Shown here: positions 1 through 7,974 of the stretch, piece by piece
How the letters are laid out: every line of letters begins with the position of its first letter
Position numbering within the stretch: the first letter of the stretch is position 1
Assembly (NCBI GenBank): GCA_028692275.1
Contig: JAQUXR010000009.1
Coordinates: 19,437 to 83,436, forward strand
DNA length: 64,000 nt
DNA from: Frisingicoccus sp009929615
GTDB lineage: Bacteria > Bacillota > Clostridia > Lachnospirales > Lachnospiraceae
Reading direction: 5' to 3'
The notes under the pieces: model-generated
What the model saw: the letters and a program-made list of their open reading frames with translations, nothing else
What the model was told of the DNA's origin: nothing
Database searches by the model: none
Program-made: the position numbers and the translations under genes

Positions 1-1
1 C

Positions 2-619
2 AATGAAAACCGTCAGGCTTGCCGTGACTTCTGTGATGTTGCTGCTGATTACGCCAGCGTTATCAAACCATCCGATCGTCATGCAGTATTAAAAGCTCGT
101 TGGTTCATGGAGAAATCCAAACATACAGCATTAGTTAAAGAATTAATCGAAGCTGTTAAAGCTCAGCCTAAGACAGAATTTAAAGGCAAAAAAGTTGTTG
201 TTACAGGTATCACAGTTGAACCTTATGATGTTCTTGATATCTTTGAAGAAAACGGTTTTGCTATCGTAGCTGATGACCTTGCTCAGGAAACACGTAACTT
301 CCGTCAGGATGTTCCTGTAGATGCAGACCCATTAATGGCTCTTGCAAAAGCTTGGAGTGATTTCGATGGTTGTTCCTTAGCTACAGATGCTAACAAACCA
401 AAAGGACAGATGATTATCGATGAAGTTAAAAAATACGGCGCTGACGCAGTTGTTGTATGTATGATGAAATTCTGTGACCCAGAAGAATTCGATTACCCAA
501 TCCTTCTTCAGGAATTTGAAGCTGCCGGTGTACGTAATCTGTTTATCGAAATCGATCAGGAATCTACTGCTTTCGAACAGGTTAAGACTCGTATTCAGAC
601 ATTTGCAGAAATTCTGTAA
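2..619 (+). CDS. 2-hydroxyacyl-CoA dehydratase subunit, 3' part (probably lactoyl-CoA dehydratase beta)
   Basis: The reading frame is open from base 2 with no start codon, so the N-terminal part lies outside the window; 205 residues remain. The C-terminal block with MKFCDPEEFDYP, IEIDQE and RIQTFAE is typical of the HgdB/LcdB/HadC family, whose subunits are about 370-380 residues and carry an iron-sulfur cluster; the Cys in KFCDPEE is a likely cluster ligand. The enzymes dehydrate (R)-2-hydroxyacyl-CoA to enoyl-CoA with an ATP-dependent activator. A lactate permease starts 31 bases downstream, so lactoyl-CoA is the likely substrate (acrylate pathway); this is inferred. 2-Hydroxyglutaryl- or 2-hydroxyisocaproyl-CoA remain possible, and alpha versus beta assignment is not certain. 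Codons are strongly biased (GCT, GGT, CGT), suggesting high expression. Confidence 0.85.
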   Translation, partial: NENRQACRDFCDVAADYASVIKPSDRHAVLKARWFMEKSKHTALVKELIEAVKAQPKTEFKGKKVVVTGITVEPYDVLDIFEENGFAIVADDLAQETRNFRQDVPVDADPLMALAKAWSDFDGCSLATDANKPKGQMIIDEVKKYGADAVVVCMMKFCDPEEFDYPILLQEFEAAGVRNLFIEIDQESTAFEQVKTRIQTFAEIL

Positions 620-650
620 ATCTTAAAACAAAAGAGGGGAGAATTACAGC

Positions 651-2339
651 ATGTATGCAATTATAGCTTTTATACCAATTATTATTACAGTTATCGTTAT
701 GGCCGGTTTTAACTGGCCAGCGAAAATTGCTTTGCCATTGGCTTGGCTTATTACAGCAGTTATCTGTTTTGCAGCTTGGAAAATGGATATTGTTACAATC
801 GGAGCACATACGATTTCCGGTTTCTTGACATCTATCGATACAATCGTTATTATCTTTGGTGCGATTCTTATCATGAACACATTAAAGTATTCCGGTGGTA
901 TGGGTGTTATCAACCGTATGTTTACAACAATCAGTGATGACCCACGTATTCAGATGGTAATCATTGGTTTCATGTTCGGAGCATTCATCGAGGGTGCAGC
1001 TGGTTTCGGTACTCCAGCAGCTCTTGCAGCTCCACTGTTAATCAGTGTTGGATTTCCACCACTGTGTGCCGCTATGGTAGCTCTTATACTTAACAGTACA
1101 CCAGTTGCTTACGGCGCTGTAGGTACACCTACAACTACCGCTTTCAACATGATCAGTGGTGAGTTATCAAACGCAGGTGTAACTGACTTGGAAGCTTACA
1201 AATTAGGTTTAACAAAATGGGTAGCTATTCCAAGTGCTATCATTTGCCCAATCATCATCTTTATCGCTATGGCTATGATGTGTAAGATGTTTGGTAAAGA
1301 AAAATCCATGAAGCCAGCAATTGAATGTATTCCATACATTCTCATGTCTGCAGTGGCATTCTGTGTACCTTACTTAATTTGTGCAACATTCCTCGGACCT
1401 GAATTCCCAGCGCTTATCGGTGCATTGGTAGCATTAGTTATCTGTATCGTAACAGCTAAAAAAGGAATCCTTGTTCCTAAGACTAAATTTGAATTCCCTG
1501 AGAAATCAGCATGGGAAGATCATTGGAAATCTACAACAGCCGTTCAGGAAGACGAATCCATGAAAGTGGAATCCAATATGTCTGGAGTTATGGCTTGGGT
1601 ACCTTACGGTATCATCGCTATCATCCTTGTGGTAACACGTATTCCGGCTATCGGATTAAAAGGTCTCTTAAACGTTACTACAGCACCATTTGCATTTGGT
1701 CTTAAGACCATTTTAGGTGTTGAAGTTAACTGGGTATTTAAATGGGCATGGAACCCTGGTGTTCTCCCATTCATCCTTGTAGCTCTGTTAATTATTCCTC
1801 TTCATAAGATGAAAGGAAGTCAGATTAAAGCTGCATGGAAAGAAACAGGTGCCATGGTTGGCGGTGCTGCTATCGCATTATTATTCGGTATCGCTATGGT
1901 ACAGTTATTCAGAAATTCCGGCGCTGCATTCAACAACAGCGGTATGGAAAGTATGTTAATTGTTATGGCTAACGGTTTAGCTGCATTATTCGGAAAAGCA
2001 TATATCATCGTTGCACCATTAATCGGTGTTATCGGAGCTTTCATTTCCGGATCTGCAACCGTATCCTGTACATTATTCTCTACACTTCAGTACGCAGCAG
2101 CAACCAATCTTGGACTGCCAGCAATTCTGATTGTAGCAATGCAGGTTATGGGTGGTGCAATGGGTAATATGACATGTATTAACAACATTGTATCTGCTTG
2201 TGCAACTTGTGGTACTATAGGCTCAGAGGGACGATTAATTCGTTCTAATGTAGTACCGATGATTATCTATTGTGCATTAACAATATTAATCCTCGGTGGA
2301 CTTATCCTTACGGGATTCAATCCCTTCCCGGTAGGATAA
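651..2339 (+). CDS. lctP: L-lactate permease
   Basis: A 562-residue, very hydrophobic protein with 12 or more predicted membrane segments matches the LctP/LldP lactate permease family in length and layout. The family block EGAAGFGTPAALAAP lies near residues 113-127, followed by PVAYGAVGTP. It would import (or exchange) lactate across the cytoplasmic membrane. The start follows a gaggggag Shine-Dalgarno sequence. It lies 31 bases after the dehydratase subunit on the same strand, so uptake and dehydration of lactate are probably co-transcribed. Codon choice is strongly biased, as in the preceding gene. Glycolate is a possible alternative substrate in this family. Confidence 0.93.
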   Translation: MYAIIAFIPIIITVIVMAGFNWPAKIALPLAWLITAVICFAAWKMDIVTIGAHTISGFLTSIDTIVIIFGAILIMNTLKYSGGMGVINRMFTTISDDPRIQMVIIGFMFGAFIEGAAGFGTPAALAAPLLISVGFPPLCAAMVALILNSTPVAYGAVGTPTTTAFNMISGELSNAGVTDLEAYKLGLTKWVAIPSAIICPIIIFIAMAMMCKMFGKEKSMKPAIECIPYILMSAVAFCVPYLICATFLGPEFPALIGALVALVICIVTAKKGILVPKTKFEFPEKSAWEDHWKSTTAVQEDESMKVESNMSGVMAWVPYGIIAIILVVTRIPAIGLKGLLNVTTAPFAFGLKTILGVEVNWVFKWAWNPGVLPFILVALLIIPLHKMKGSQIKAAWKETGAMVGGAAIALLFGIAMVQLFRNSGAAFNNSGMESMLIVMANGLAALFGKAYIIVAPLIGVIGAFISGSATVSCTLFSTLQYAAATNLGLPAILIVAMQVMGGAMGNMTCINNIVSACATCGTIGSEGRLIRSNVVPMIIYCALTILILGGLILTGFNPFPVG

Positions 2340-2349
2340 ATAGATAAAA

Positions 2350-2478
2350 GGACTCCTAGGACAAACAGGTGAAGTAGTGTACACAAATAAACTGCTTTGC
2401 TGTATATAATAAAAGAGTCGCAACCCTAAAATTCTTTGCCTGTTTGTCTGAGAGCTTGCCAACTTTCATAGAGAGTCC
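2350..2478 (+). ncRNA. candidate structured RNA after lctP
   Basis: The 370-base gap after lctP holds nested inverted repeats. An outer helix pairs GGACTC (2350-2355) with GAGTCC (2473-2478). An inner helix pairs GACAAACAGG (2360-2369) with CCTGTTTGTC (2439-2448) and extends inward to 15 pairs with two G-U pairs (2370-2374 with 2434-2438). A small GAGAG/CTTTC hairpin can form on the 3' side (about 2450-2466). A strong terminator follows at 2516. I do not recognise a known riboswitch or RNA family; the open-bubble shape is loosely like 6S RNA, but there is no sequence proof. It could also be 3'-UTR structure of the lctP transcript. Confidence 0.4.
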
Positions 2479-2515
2479 AAGTGAATCATTCACAATACTA
2501 GAATATCCTTTACGA

Positions 2516-2546
2516 GAAAGGGCCCTATTTATAGGGCCCTTTCTTC
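2516..2546 (+). terminator. rho-independent terminator of the lactate operon
   Basis: A perfect 13-bp inverted repeat, 2516-2528 with 2531-2543 (core AGGGCCCT), is followed by a short T-rich stretch. It ends transcription from lctP and the candidate RNA before the next operon. Confidence 0.85.
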
Positions 2547-2560
2547 GTGCGTCTATAATT

Positions 2561-2616
2561 AGTTCATGTTTCCTTCACAAATTCAACATTTTCTAACCAT
2601 ATTTTTATGACATAAT
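2561..2616 (+). promoter_or_regulatory. Pho-box-like repeats and promoter of the CofE-like operon
   Basis: Four hexamers recur with 11-bp phasing: AGTTCA (2561), CCTTCA (2572), TCAACA (2583) and TAACCA (2594), each followed by five bases, resembling the TTAACA-N5 direct repeats bound by PhoP/PhoB. The -10 CATAAT (2611-2616) begins 12 bases after the last hexamer, and the -35 position lacks TTGACA, as expected of an activator-dependent promoter. The stretch 2574-2617 aligns without gaps to 8010-8053 with 35 of 44 identities. Binding by PhoP is inferred. Confidence 0.6.
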
Positions 2617-2711
2617 CTAAAAATAATTTAAGGAAAAAGTAAGAATAGATATTCCAAGGCGTTCATATTATTGAATCCTTTGGAATACACTATGTTCAGG
2701 AGGAAGTGTAT

Positions 2712-3512
2712 ATGAACTATTGGTATGATGGAAATTTGAATGAAAATGTGAATCGCCGGGAGAAAAAAGGCGTTGTTTATTATATTAGAGGGCTTCGTGA
2801 GGTAGACGGACGGCGTATGGAGCGATACGGTGTACAGACCCATTTCGTTGAAGAAGGGGAATCCTATGTGGATTTGGTTCGGAAATATGTACTGCCGGTC
2901 TATCAGCCGGGAGATATTCTGTCTGTCAGTGAAAAAGTTATTGCCATGTGCCAGGAAAATACGGTGTACATGGAAGATGTGAAGGTGGGCTGGCTGGCCG
3001 GATTTTTAAGTAAGTTTGGCCATCGCACGAAGAGTGGTATTGGCGTAACGGAGCCTCATAAGCTTCAGCTGGCTATTGATATGAGGGGGCATTTCCTTGT
3101 GCTTTTGGCAGCGGTTCTCAGTGTTTTGGGTAAATTAGTAGGTAAACGGGGGCTTTTTTATAGAATCCTGGGTGTTGAAATTGCAGGGATTGATGGATTT
3201 TATGAGCATTCCGCTTTTGAGATGTACCATCAGGTGGCGACGTTAACGCCGAAGAACCCCGACCGGGTCTGCCAGCGGATAGAGGACAAGACCGGTGTGC
3301 CGGTAATGATTGTAGATGCCAATGATATTGATGTGGTGATTTTGGGGCGGTCTATTTCGTTACGAAGTCTTGGGGATGATGTTCTTGCTGAATATATACG
3401 GGATAATCCGGCAGGGCAGGATGATGAGTGTACACCATTTATACTTATTCGGGACATTGGTGATGGCGCAGCGGAATCCTTTACGCCCAAAATCGCTCTG
3501 TATGGGGAGTAG
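2712..3512 (+). CDS. CofE-like coenzyme F420-0:L-glutamate ligase family protein
   Basis: A 266-residue protein with the CofE-type pattern, including PGDILSVSEKVIAMCQ near residues 65-80 and a glycine-rich C-terminal region. CofE adds gamma-linked glutamates to F420-0 using GTP, but Lachnospiraceae are not known to make F420, so another acid or amine is the likely substrate; the reaction is not established. ATG 2712 is chosen because AGGAGG at 2698-2703 is spaced 8 bases from it; the upstream in-frame GTG at 2706 is too close. It is the first gene of an operon with a small protein, a 2-hydroxyacid dehydrogenase and a phosphatase-superfamily enzyme, all behind a Pho-box-like promoter. Confidence 0.7.
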   Translation: MNYWYDGNLNENVNRREKKGVVYYIRGLREVDGRRMERYGVQTHFVEEGESYVDLVRKYVLPVYQPGDILSVSEKVIAMCQENTVYMEDVKVGWLAGFLSKFGHRTKSGIGVTEPHKLQLAIDMRGHFLVLLAAVLSVLGKLVGKRGLFYRILGVEIAGIDGFYEHSAFEMYHQVATLTPKNPDRVCQRIEDKTGVPVMIVDANDIDVVILGRSISLRSLGDDVLAEYIRDNPAGQDDECTPFILIRDIGDGAAESFTPKIALYGE

Positions 3513-3561
3513 TCATTTGTATTTTTTTGTGCTATTATAGAGGCATTGAGAGGTGCGGGAA

Positions 3562-3822
3562 ATGGCAGATAGAGATATGGATTTTCGAATGGAACGTCCG
3601 GATTTAGTTGAAGTAGGGCAGCATGTGACGATGACGGAATCAATTTTAAAAACATTGTCGGGAACGATGTACTACTACACCATTAATGATGCGATTGCAA
3701 TGTCAAATAATACGCCGAAGAGGCTGCAGCATCTAGAGGGAATTGTTAAGTCCCTTGTAGAAGAGGAGAGCGTTTTTACGGTGACGGTGACAATTAAAGA
3801 TGAACCGGAGGGTGAGCGTTGA
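3562..3822 (+). CDS. small protein of unknown function
   Basis: An 86-residue soluble protein, not recognised. The middle (residues about 25-75) looks helical, with a YYYTINDAIAMSNN segment, and the end is a charged beta-like stretch. ATG 3562 is chosen because GAGGTG lies 6 bases upstream. Its stop overlaps the next start (TGATG at 3820-3824), implying translational coupling with the dehydrogenase. No signal peptide or membrane segment. Its place inside the operon suggests an accessory role to the neighbouring enzymes, but nothing in the sequence says what. Confidence 0.7.
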   Translation: MADRDMDFRMERPDLVEVGQHVTMTESILKTLSGTMYYYTINDAIAMSNNTPKRLQHLEGIVKSLVEEESVFTVTVTIKDEPEGER

Positions 3823-4733
3823 TGAAAAAGGTATTTCTTTGTGAGTATATTCATCCCGAGGCCTATATATACCTGAAAAAATATACAGAGGTTATCCGGG
3901 ACTGGAATCGAATATCCGAAGCGGAGGGGTTAATCAACAGGAATCTGCAGATAACAGATAAGGTTATGGAAGAGGCTAAGGCTTTAAAAGTCATCGCGGT
4001 CCATGGAACGGGGCTGGATGGCGTAGATATGAAAGCAGCTGAGGTTCGGGGAATTGAAGTGTTTTCGACACCCCATATGAATAGCAGGTCCGTGGCGGAG
4101 ATGAATGTAGCGCTGATGCTGGCCGTTGGCAGAAAGCTGATTCGTGCAGATCATATGATTCGGAAGGATATGGGCGATTTTGCCCAGCTGCAGGGAACGG
4201 AATTTTATGGAAAGACTTTGGGACTTATAGGCGTTGGAGCCATCAGTACCCAGACGGCAGATATCTGCCGGGCCGGATTTGATATGAAAGTTATCGGGTG
4301 GTCCAGACATCTGACAGCGGTGGAGGCGGCACGTCTTCACATACGTTTACAGCCGTCGATTGAGGAAGTTTTTGAGAAGTCAGATGTTATCGTTGTTGGC
4401 TTGTCTTTGACAGAAGAAACAAAGGGTTTGATTGGACAGAAACATTTTTCGGTGATGAAGCCGGGAGGGTTTTTAATCAATACTTCAAGAGGCGGGGTTC
4501 TGGATGAAAAGGCATTGTATGAAGCCTTGAAGACAGGACAGATGGCCGGAGCTGCCTGTGATGTCTTTACAGAGGAGCCGGTTACCAGTAAAAATCCATT
4601 ATTGACACTGGACAATTTTGTGGCGGCACCCCACCTAGGGGCGAATACAGAAGAAGCACTTCGCCGCGTAGGAATGGCTGCAGTGGATGGCCTTTTAAAG
4701 CGGTTAAATATTGAAATGGAATTAAATAAATAG
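3822..4733 (+). CDS. D-2-hydroxyacid dehydrogenase (phosphoglycerate dehydrogenase-like)
   Basis: A 303-residue NAD-dependent D-2-hydroxyacid dehydrogenase. The nucleotide fold contains GLIGVGAIS (residues about 134-142; the third motif glycine is Ser), and the catalytic triad is visible as Arg223 in NTSRGG, Glu252 in TEEPV and His271 in APHLG. It lacks the C-terminal ACT domain of long SerA proteins, so it resembles short-form SerA or a hydroxyacid reductase; 3-phosphoglycerate is not proven as substrate. ATG 3822 has GGAGGG 9 bases upstream. The start overlaps the stop of the small upstream gene, and the phosphatase-like gene follows after 16 bases. Confidence 0.85.
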   Translation: MKKVFLCEYIHPEAYIYLKKYTEVIRDWNRISEAEGLINRNLQITDKVMEEAKALKVIAVHGTGLDGVDMKAAEVRGIEVFSTPHMNSRSVAEMNVALMLAVGRKLIRADHMIRKDMGDFAQLQGTEFYGKTLGLIGVGAISTQTADICRAGFDMKVIGWSRHLTAVEAARLHIRLQPSIEEVFEKSDVIVVGLSLTEETKGLIGQKHFSVMKPGGFLINTSRGGVLDEKALYEALKTGQMAGAACDVFTEEPVTSKNPLLTLDNFVAAPHLGANTEEALRRVGMAAVDGLLKRLNIEMELNK

Positions 4734-4749
4734 GCGAGGGGTAAAGAAG

Positions 4750-5571
4750 ATGAGTAAGACAATATTTGTTCTTTTGGATGCCTGCGGATATGAGGCAGCG
4801 ACGGAGTATTTAGGATACCTAGAACATATGGTGGACTGTGAACTGGCGGCTAAATATAAAGTCCGGGGCGAATTGCCATCCATGTCAAGGCCGATGTATG
4901 AAACTGTTCTGACAGGGGTTCCATCCCATGTGCATGGTATTACCTGCAATGAAGTGATTCGGCTGTCAAATCAGAAAAGCATCTTTTCTATATGTAAAGA
5001 TGCCGGATTATCAACGGGAGCAGCAGCTTATTCCTGGATAAGCGAATTATATAACCGGGCACCTTTTAATAAATATGAGGACCGGATTCAATTGACACCA
5101 GGTAAGGGGCTCATTGATTATGGCGTTTTTTATTGGGATGATGATTATGTGGATTCCCACTTATTTATGGATGGAGAATTTATTCGAAAAACCTATCAGC
5201 CGGATTTTATGATGTATCATCCGATGAGCATTGATGTATCCGGACATGCCTTTGGCTCAGACAGCAGAGAGTATGCGGGGAATGTGGCATCAATGGGTTA
5301 TTTGATAGCAGATTTAGTTCCGGGATGGCTGGAAGATGGATATCAGATTGTTATTTCTGCTGACCATGGCATGGATAATAAGGGCCTTCACTGTGGAATA
5401 ACAGATAGCCAGCGAAATGTTCCACTGTACATATTCAGCCCGCTTGTTGAAAATGGACATTTTGAAGAAACACCTGTCAGCCAGTTGAATATGGCACCAT
5501 TGCTTTGCCATCTGCTAGGGATTCCTGCAAGTAAAGATATGATAGAATTAAAAGAAATTCATTTTAAATAA
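4750..5571 (+). CDS. alkaline phosphatase superfamily phosphodiesterase/phosphatase
   Basis: A 273-residue member of the alkaline phosphatase superfamily, close to type I phosphodiesterase/nucleotide pyrophosphatases. Metal and catalytic positions are visible: Asp10 in LLDACGY, probable nucleophile Ser46 in PSMSRP (Thr or Ser in the family), His in DVSGHAFGSDS, and Asp-His in SADHGMD with a further His in LHCG. No signal peptide is seen, so it should act in the cytoplasm. It ends the operon started at 2712. A phosphatase-type enzyme fits the Pho-box-like promoter. The substrate is unknown; nucleotide, phosphonate or phospho-alcohol esters are possible. Confidence 0.8.
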   Translation: MSKTIFVLLDACGYEAATEYLGYLEHMVDCELAAKYKVRGELPSMSRPMYETVLTGVPSHVHGITCNEVIRLSNQKSIFSICKDAGLSTGAAAYSWISELYNRAPFNKYEDRIQLTPGKGLIDYGVFYWDDDYVDSHLFMDGEFIRKTYQPDFMMYHPMSIDVSGHAFGSDSREYAGNVASMGYLIADLVPGWLEDGYQIVISADHGMDNKGLHCGITDSQRNVPLYIFSPLVENGHFEETPVSQLNMAPLLCHLLGIPASKDMIELKEIHFK

Positions 5572-5576
5572 AAAAA

Positions 5577-5611
5577 ACAGATACGCAGTTTTCCTGTGTA
5601 TCTGTTTTTTT
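5577..5611. terminator. bidirectional terminator between convergent genes
   Basis: A 12-bp near-perfect hairpin (5577-5588 with 5594-5605) has A-rich sequence on the left and T-rich on the right, so it can stop the operon ending at 5571 and the minus-strand symporter ending at 5625. Confidence 0.85.
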
Positions 5612-5624
5612 GTGTCATAAAAGT

Positions 5625-7121
5625 CTATTCAGCACCTTCACGAACAAGTTTTTCATGTTCTTCCTGAATTTCAGGGAACATGGATAGCATCGGTTTAATA
5701 TCTTTTCCGTGGATTTTACGGTCCACATAGTTTTTCGTACATCGCATAACCAGAGGCGAAAGGGCCAGGACACCTATTAAGTTAGGAATCATCATAAGGC
5801 CATTAAAGGTATCCGAAATATCCCATGCCAACTGGGCTTCCATAACAGAACCAGCCAGAACGATAATACAGAAAACAATCCGGTAAACAAGTGTGGAATC
5901 CGGTCCAAACAGATATTCACAGGCTTTAGAACCATAATGACTCCAGCCAAGCACTGTGGAATAGGCAAAAAGTAAAATGGCAATAGCAATAAAGGCTGAG
6001 CCTGCCTGACCGAAAGTCTGGCCGAAAGCATAACCCATCAAAGAACTGGAACCGATTTCTGCGGCTTCACTTGTTAGAAGACCGGTCTCCAAATCGACAC
6101 CACCGGAACTTAAAAGCGTCACTGCGGTCAGGGTGCATACGATGATGGTATCAGCGAAAACTTCGAAAATTCCCCACATACCCTGGCGGACAGGTTCTTT
6201 AACATTGGAGTTGGAGTGAACCATAACAGAAGAACCAAGACCAGCTTCGTTGGAGAAGACACCACGCTTCATACCCATTTTCATGGCCTGGGCAATACCT
6301 GCACCGACGATACCGCCAGCAGCAGATTTTAAGGCAAATGCACCTTTAAAAATGGATACGAATACAGCAGGGACAGCACTGACATTCATAAAAATAATAA
6401 TCAGGGCACCTACAACGTAAAGAATTACCATAAAAGGAACGATTTTTTCTGTCACAGCAGCAACTCGTTTTAATCCACCAATAATAACAATACCAACTGC
6501 GAAAAACAGGAAAATACCAACCGCAATATTTGGAATACCAAAAGCGGAATGTACATTACTCACCATACTGTTTACCTGGCTCATATTGCCGATACCAAAG
6601 GAGGCAAGGAGACAGAAGCAGGCAAATAAAAATGCGAGAGCGGTTCCGATGATATGAAAGCCTTTTTTTGATCCAAGACCATCGCGGAGATAGTACATGG
6701 CTCCACCGCTCCACTCACCTTTAGAGTTTTTATGACGGTAAAGGATACCGAGAACGTTTTCGGAAAAGTTGGTCATCATACCAAAAAAGGCAATAATCCA
6801 CATCCAGAAAACGGCACCGGGACCGCCAACGGCGATAGCACCGGCAACACCGACAATATTTCCGGTACCAACGGTGGCCGCTAAAGCCGTACATAAAGAC
6901 TGGAACTGGGAAATGGAGCGGTCTTTCGTGTGTTGGGTGACCTGTTTATCACCGAAAATAGCACCAATGGTATTTTTCATCCAATGGCCGAAATGTCCTA
7001 ACTGGAAAAAACGTGTCAGAACAGTCATAAGAACACCGACAAATCCAAGAAGAATTAATGCCGGCCAGCCCCATACGAGGTTATTAATCAGGCTGTTGAT
7101 GTTTGTGATTGTTTCAATCAT
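5625..7121 (-). CDS. alanine/glycine:sodium symporter (AGCS family)
   Basis: A 498-residue membrane protein of the alanine or glycine:cation symporter family, with about 10-11 membrane segments. Family signatures include the N-terminal ATVGTGNIVGVAGAIAVGGPG region (about residues 83-103) and the later FSNEAGLGSS block. It imports alanine or glycine with sodium. The start is preceded by an AAAGGTGG Shine-Dalgarno sequence. A promoter and a terminator-like hairpin both lie in its 5' leader, so transcriptional attenuation is possible. It is convergent with the CofE-like operon. Confidence 0.93.
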   Translation of the reverse strand: MIETITNINSLINNLVWGWPALILLGFVGVLMTVLTRFFQLGHFGHWMKNTIGAIFGDKQVTQHTKDRSISQFQSLCTALAATVGTGNIVGVAGAIAVGGPGAVFWMWIIAFFGMMTNFSENVLGILYRHKNSKGEWSGGAMYYLRDGLGSKKGFHIIGTALAFLFACFCLLASFGIGNMSQVNSMVSNVHSAFGIPNIAVGIFLFFAVGIVIIGGLKRVAAVTEKIVPFMVILYVVGALIIIFMNVSAVPAVFVSIFKGAFALKSAAGGIVGAGIAQAMKMGMKRGVFSNEAGLGSSVMVHSNSNVKEPVRQGMWGIFEVFADTIIVCTLTAVTLLSSGGVDLETGLLTSEAAEIGSSSLMGYAFGQTFGQAGSAFIAIAILLFAYSTVLGWSHYGSKACEYLFGPDSTLVYRIVFCIIVLAGSVMEAQLAWDISDTFNGLMMIPNLIGVLALSPLVMRCTKNYVDRKIHGKDIKPMLSMFPEIQEEHEKLVREGAE

Positions 7122-7140
7122 AGTAGTAAGTCCACCTTTC

Positions 7141-7193
7141 TAAAAAAATAAAGGCGTGCAAGGGGGTCAAATAGAACCAGCCTGCACGCCTTT
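7141..7193 (-). terminator. terminator of upp, possibly an attenuator of the symporter gene
   Basis: Read on the minus strand, an 11-bp stem AAAGGCGTGCA (7193-7183) pairs with TGCACGCCTTT (7160-7150) and is followed by ATTTTTTT. It lies downstream of upp but also within the leader made from the promoter at 7209-7238, before the symporter start at 7121. Confidence 0.85.
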
Positions 7194-7208
7194 GTGAGCT
7201 TTTAAAAT

Positions 7209-7238
7209 AGTATACTGTATGATTGTATATAAATGCAA
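7209..7238 (-). promoter_or_regulatory. sigma-70-type promoter of the AGCS symporter
   Basis: On the minus strand TTGCAT (7238-7233) and TATACT (7214-7209) are separated by 18 bases. Transcription would start near 7202, directly before the hairpin at 7193-7150. Confidence 0.5.
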
Positions 7239-7271
7239 GAGAAATTTAAAAAAAATTACAAATTTCACCAA

Positions 7272-7904
7272 TTATCGCGTTCCGAAAATTCGGTCGCCGG
7301 CATCACCGAGACCTGGACAGATATAAGCTTTTTCATTCAGCTCTCTGTCTAAATGTCCGCAATAGACAGGAACATCCGGATGATGCTCAGTGAAATATTT
7401 AAGACCTTCCGGTGCAGCGATGATGCACATAAATTTAATATGTTTACCACCGTGGGCTTTGATAAAATCTACTGCAGTTACGGCAGAACCACCGGTCGCC
7501 AGCATCGGGTCCAGAAGAATAATGGTACGTTGGTCGATAGGGGCAGGCAGTTTACAGAAGTATTCGTGAGGTTCATGGGTTTCTTCGTCACGATACATTC
7601 CTATATGTCCGATTTTCGCTGAAGGAACTAAGGTTGTCATGCCATTTACCATGCCAAGACCGGCACGTAAAATAGGGACAATAGCCAGTTTCTTTCCGGC
7701 AACCATAGGTGAATAACAGGTTTCAATCGGTGTCTTAATCTCTACATCTTCAAGGGGCAGATCCCGCAATGCTTCATAACCCATCAGAACTGTAATTTCT
7801 TCAACAAGCTGACGAAATTCATTCGTTCCGGTGTTCTCATCTCTGAGCATGGAAATTTTATGCTGGATTAACGGGTGCTCCATAATAAAAATATTTTCTT
7901 TCAT
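7272..7904 (-). CDS. upp: uracil phosphoribosyltransferase
   Basis: A 210-residue protein matching Upp in length. It converts uracil and PRPP to UMP in pyrimidine salvage. Visible marks are the N-terminal EHPLIQHK, the conserved RAGLGM, and the PRPP-binding loop LLDPMLATGGSA. ATG 7904 is chosen because AAGGAG lies 6 bases upstream; in-frame ATG 7907 is only 3 bases from that site and a GTG at 7919 lies in front of it. The gene has its own terminator downstream and is probably monocistronic. Confidence 0.93.
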   Translation of the reverse strand: MKENIFIMEHPLIQHKISMLRDENTGTNEFRQLVEEITVLMGYEALRDLPLEDVEIKTPIETCYSPMVAGKKLAIVPILRAGLGMVNGMTTLVPSAKIGHIGMYRDEETHEPHEYFCKLPAPIDQRTIILLDPMLATGGSAVTAVDFIKAHGGKHIKFMCIIAAPEGLKYFTEHHPDVPVYCGHLDRELNEKAYICPGLGDAGDRIFGTR

Positions 7905-7974
7905 CATATTCTCCTTCACTCCGTCTTTTCATTTATTTTAACATAGAATTATAAGAAATTCCATAGGCCGCTTT

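Noticed and set aside
2340..2515. Known riboswitch (SAM, TPP, lysine, glycine, T-box) after lctP
   Set aside because: None of the core motifs of these classes is visible, and the element is 3' of its gene and ends in a terminator before the next operon's own promoter.
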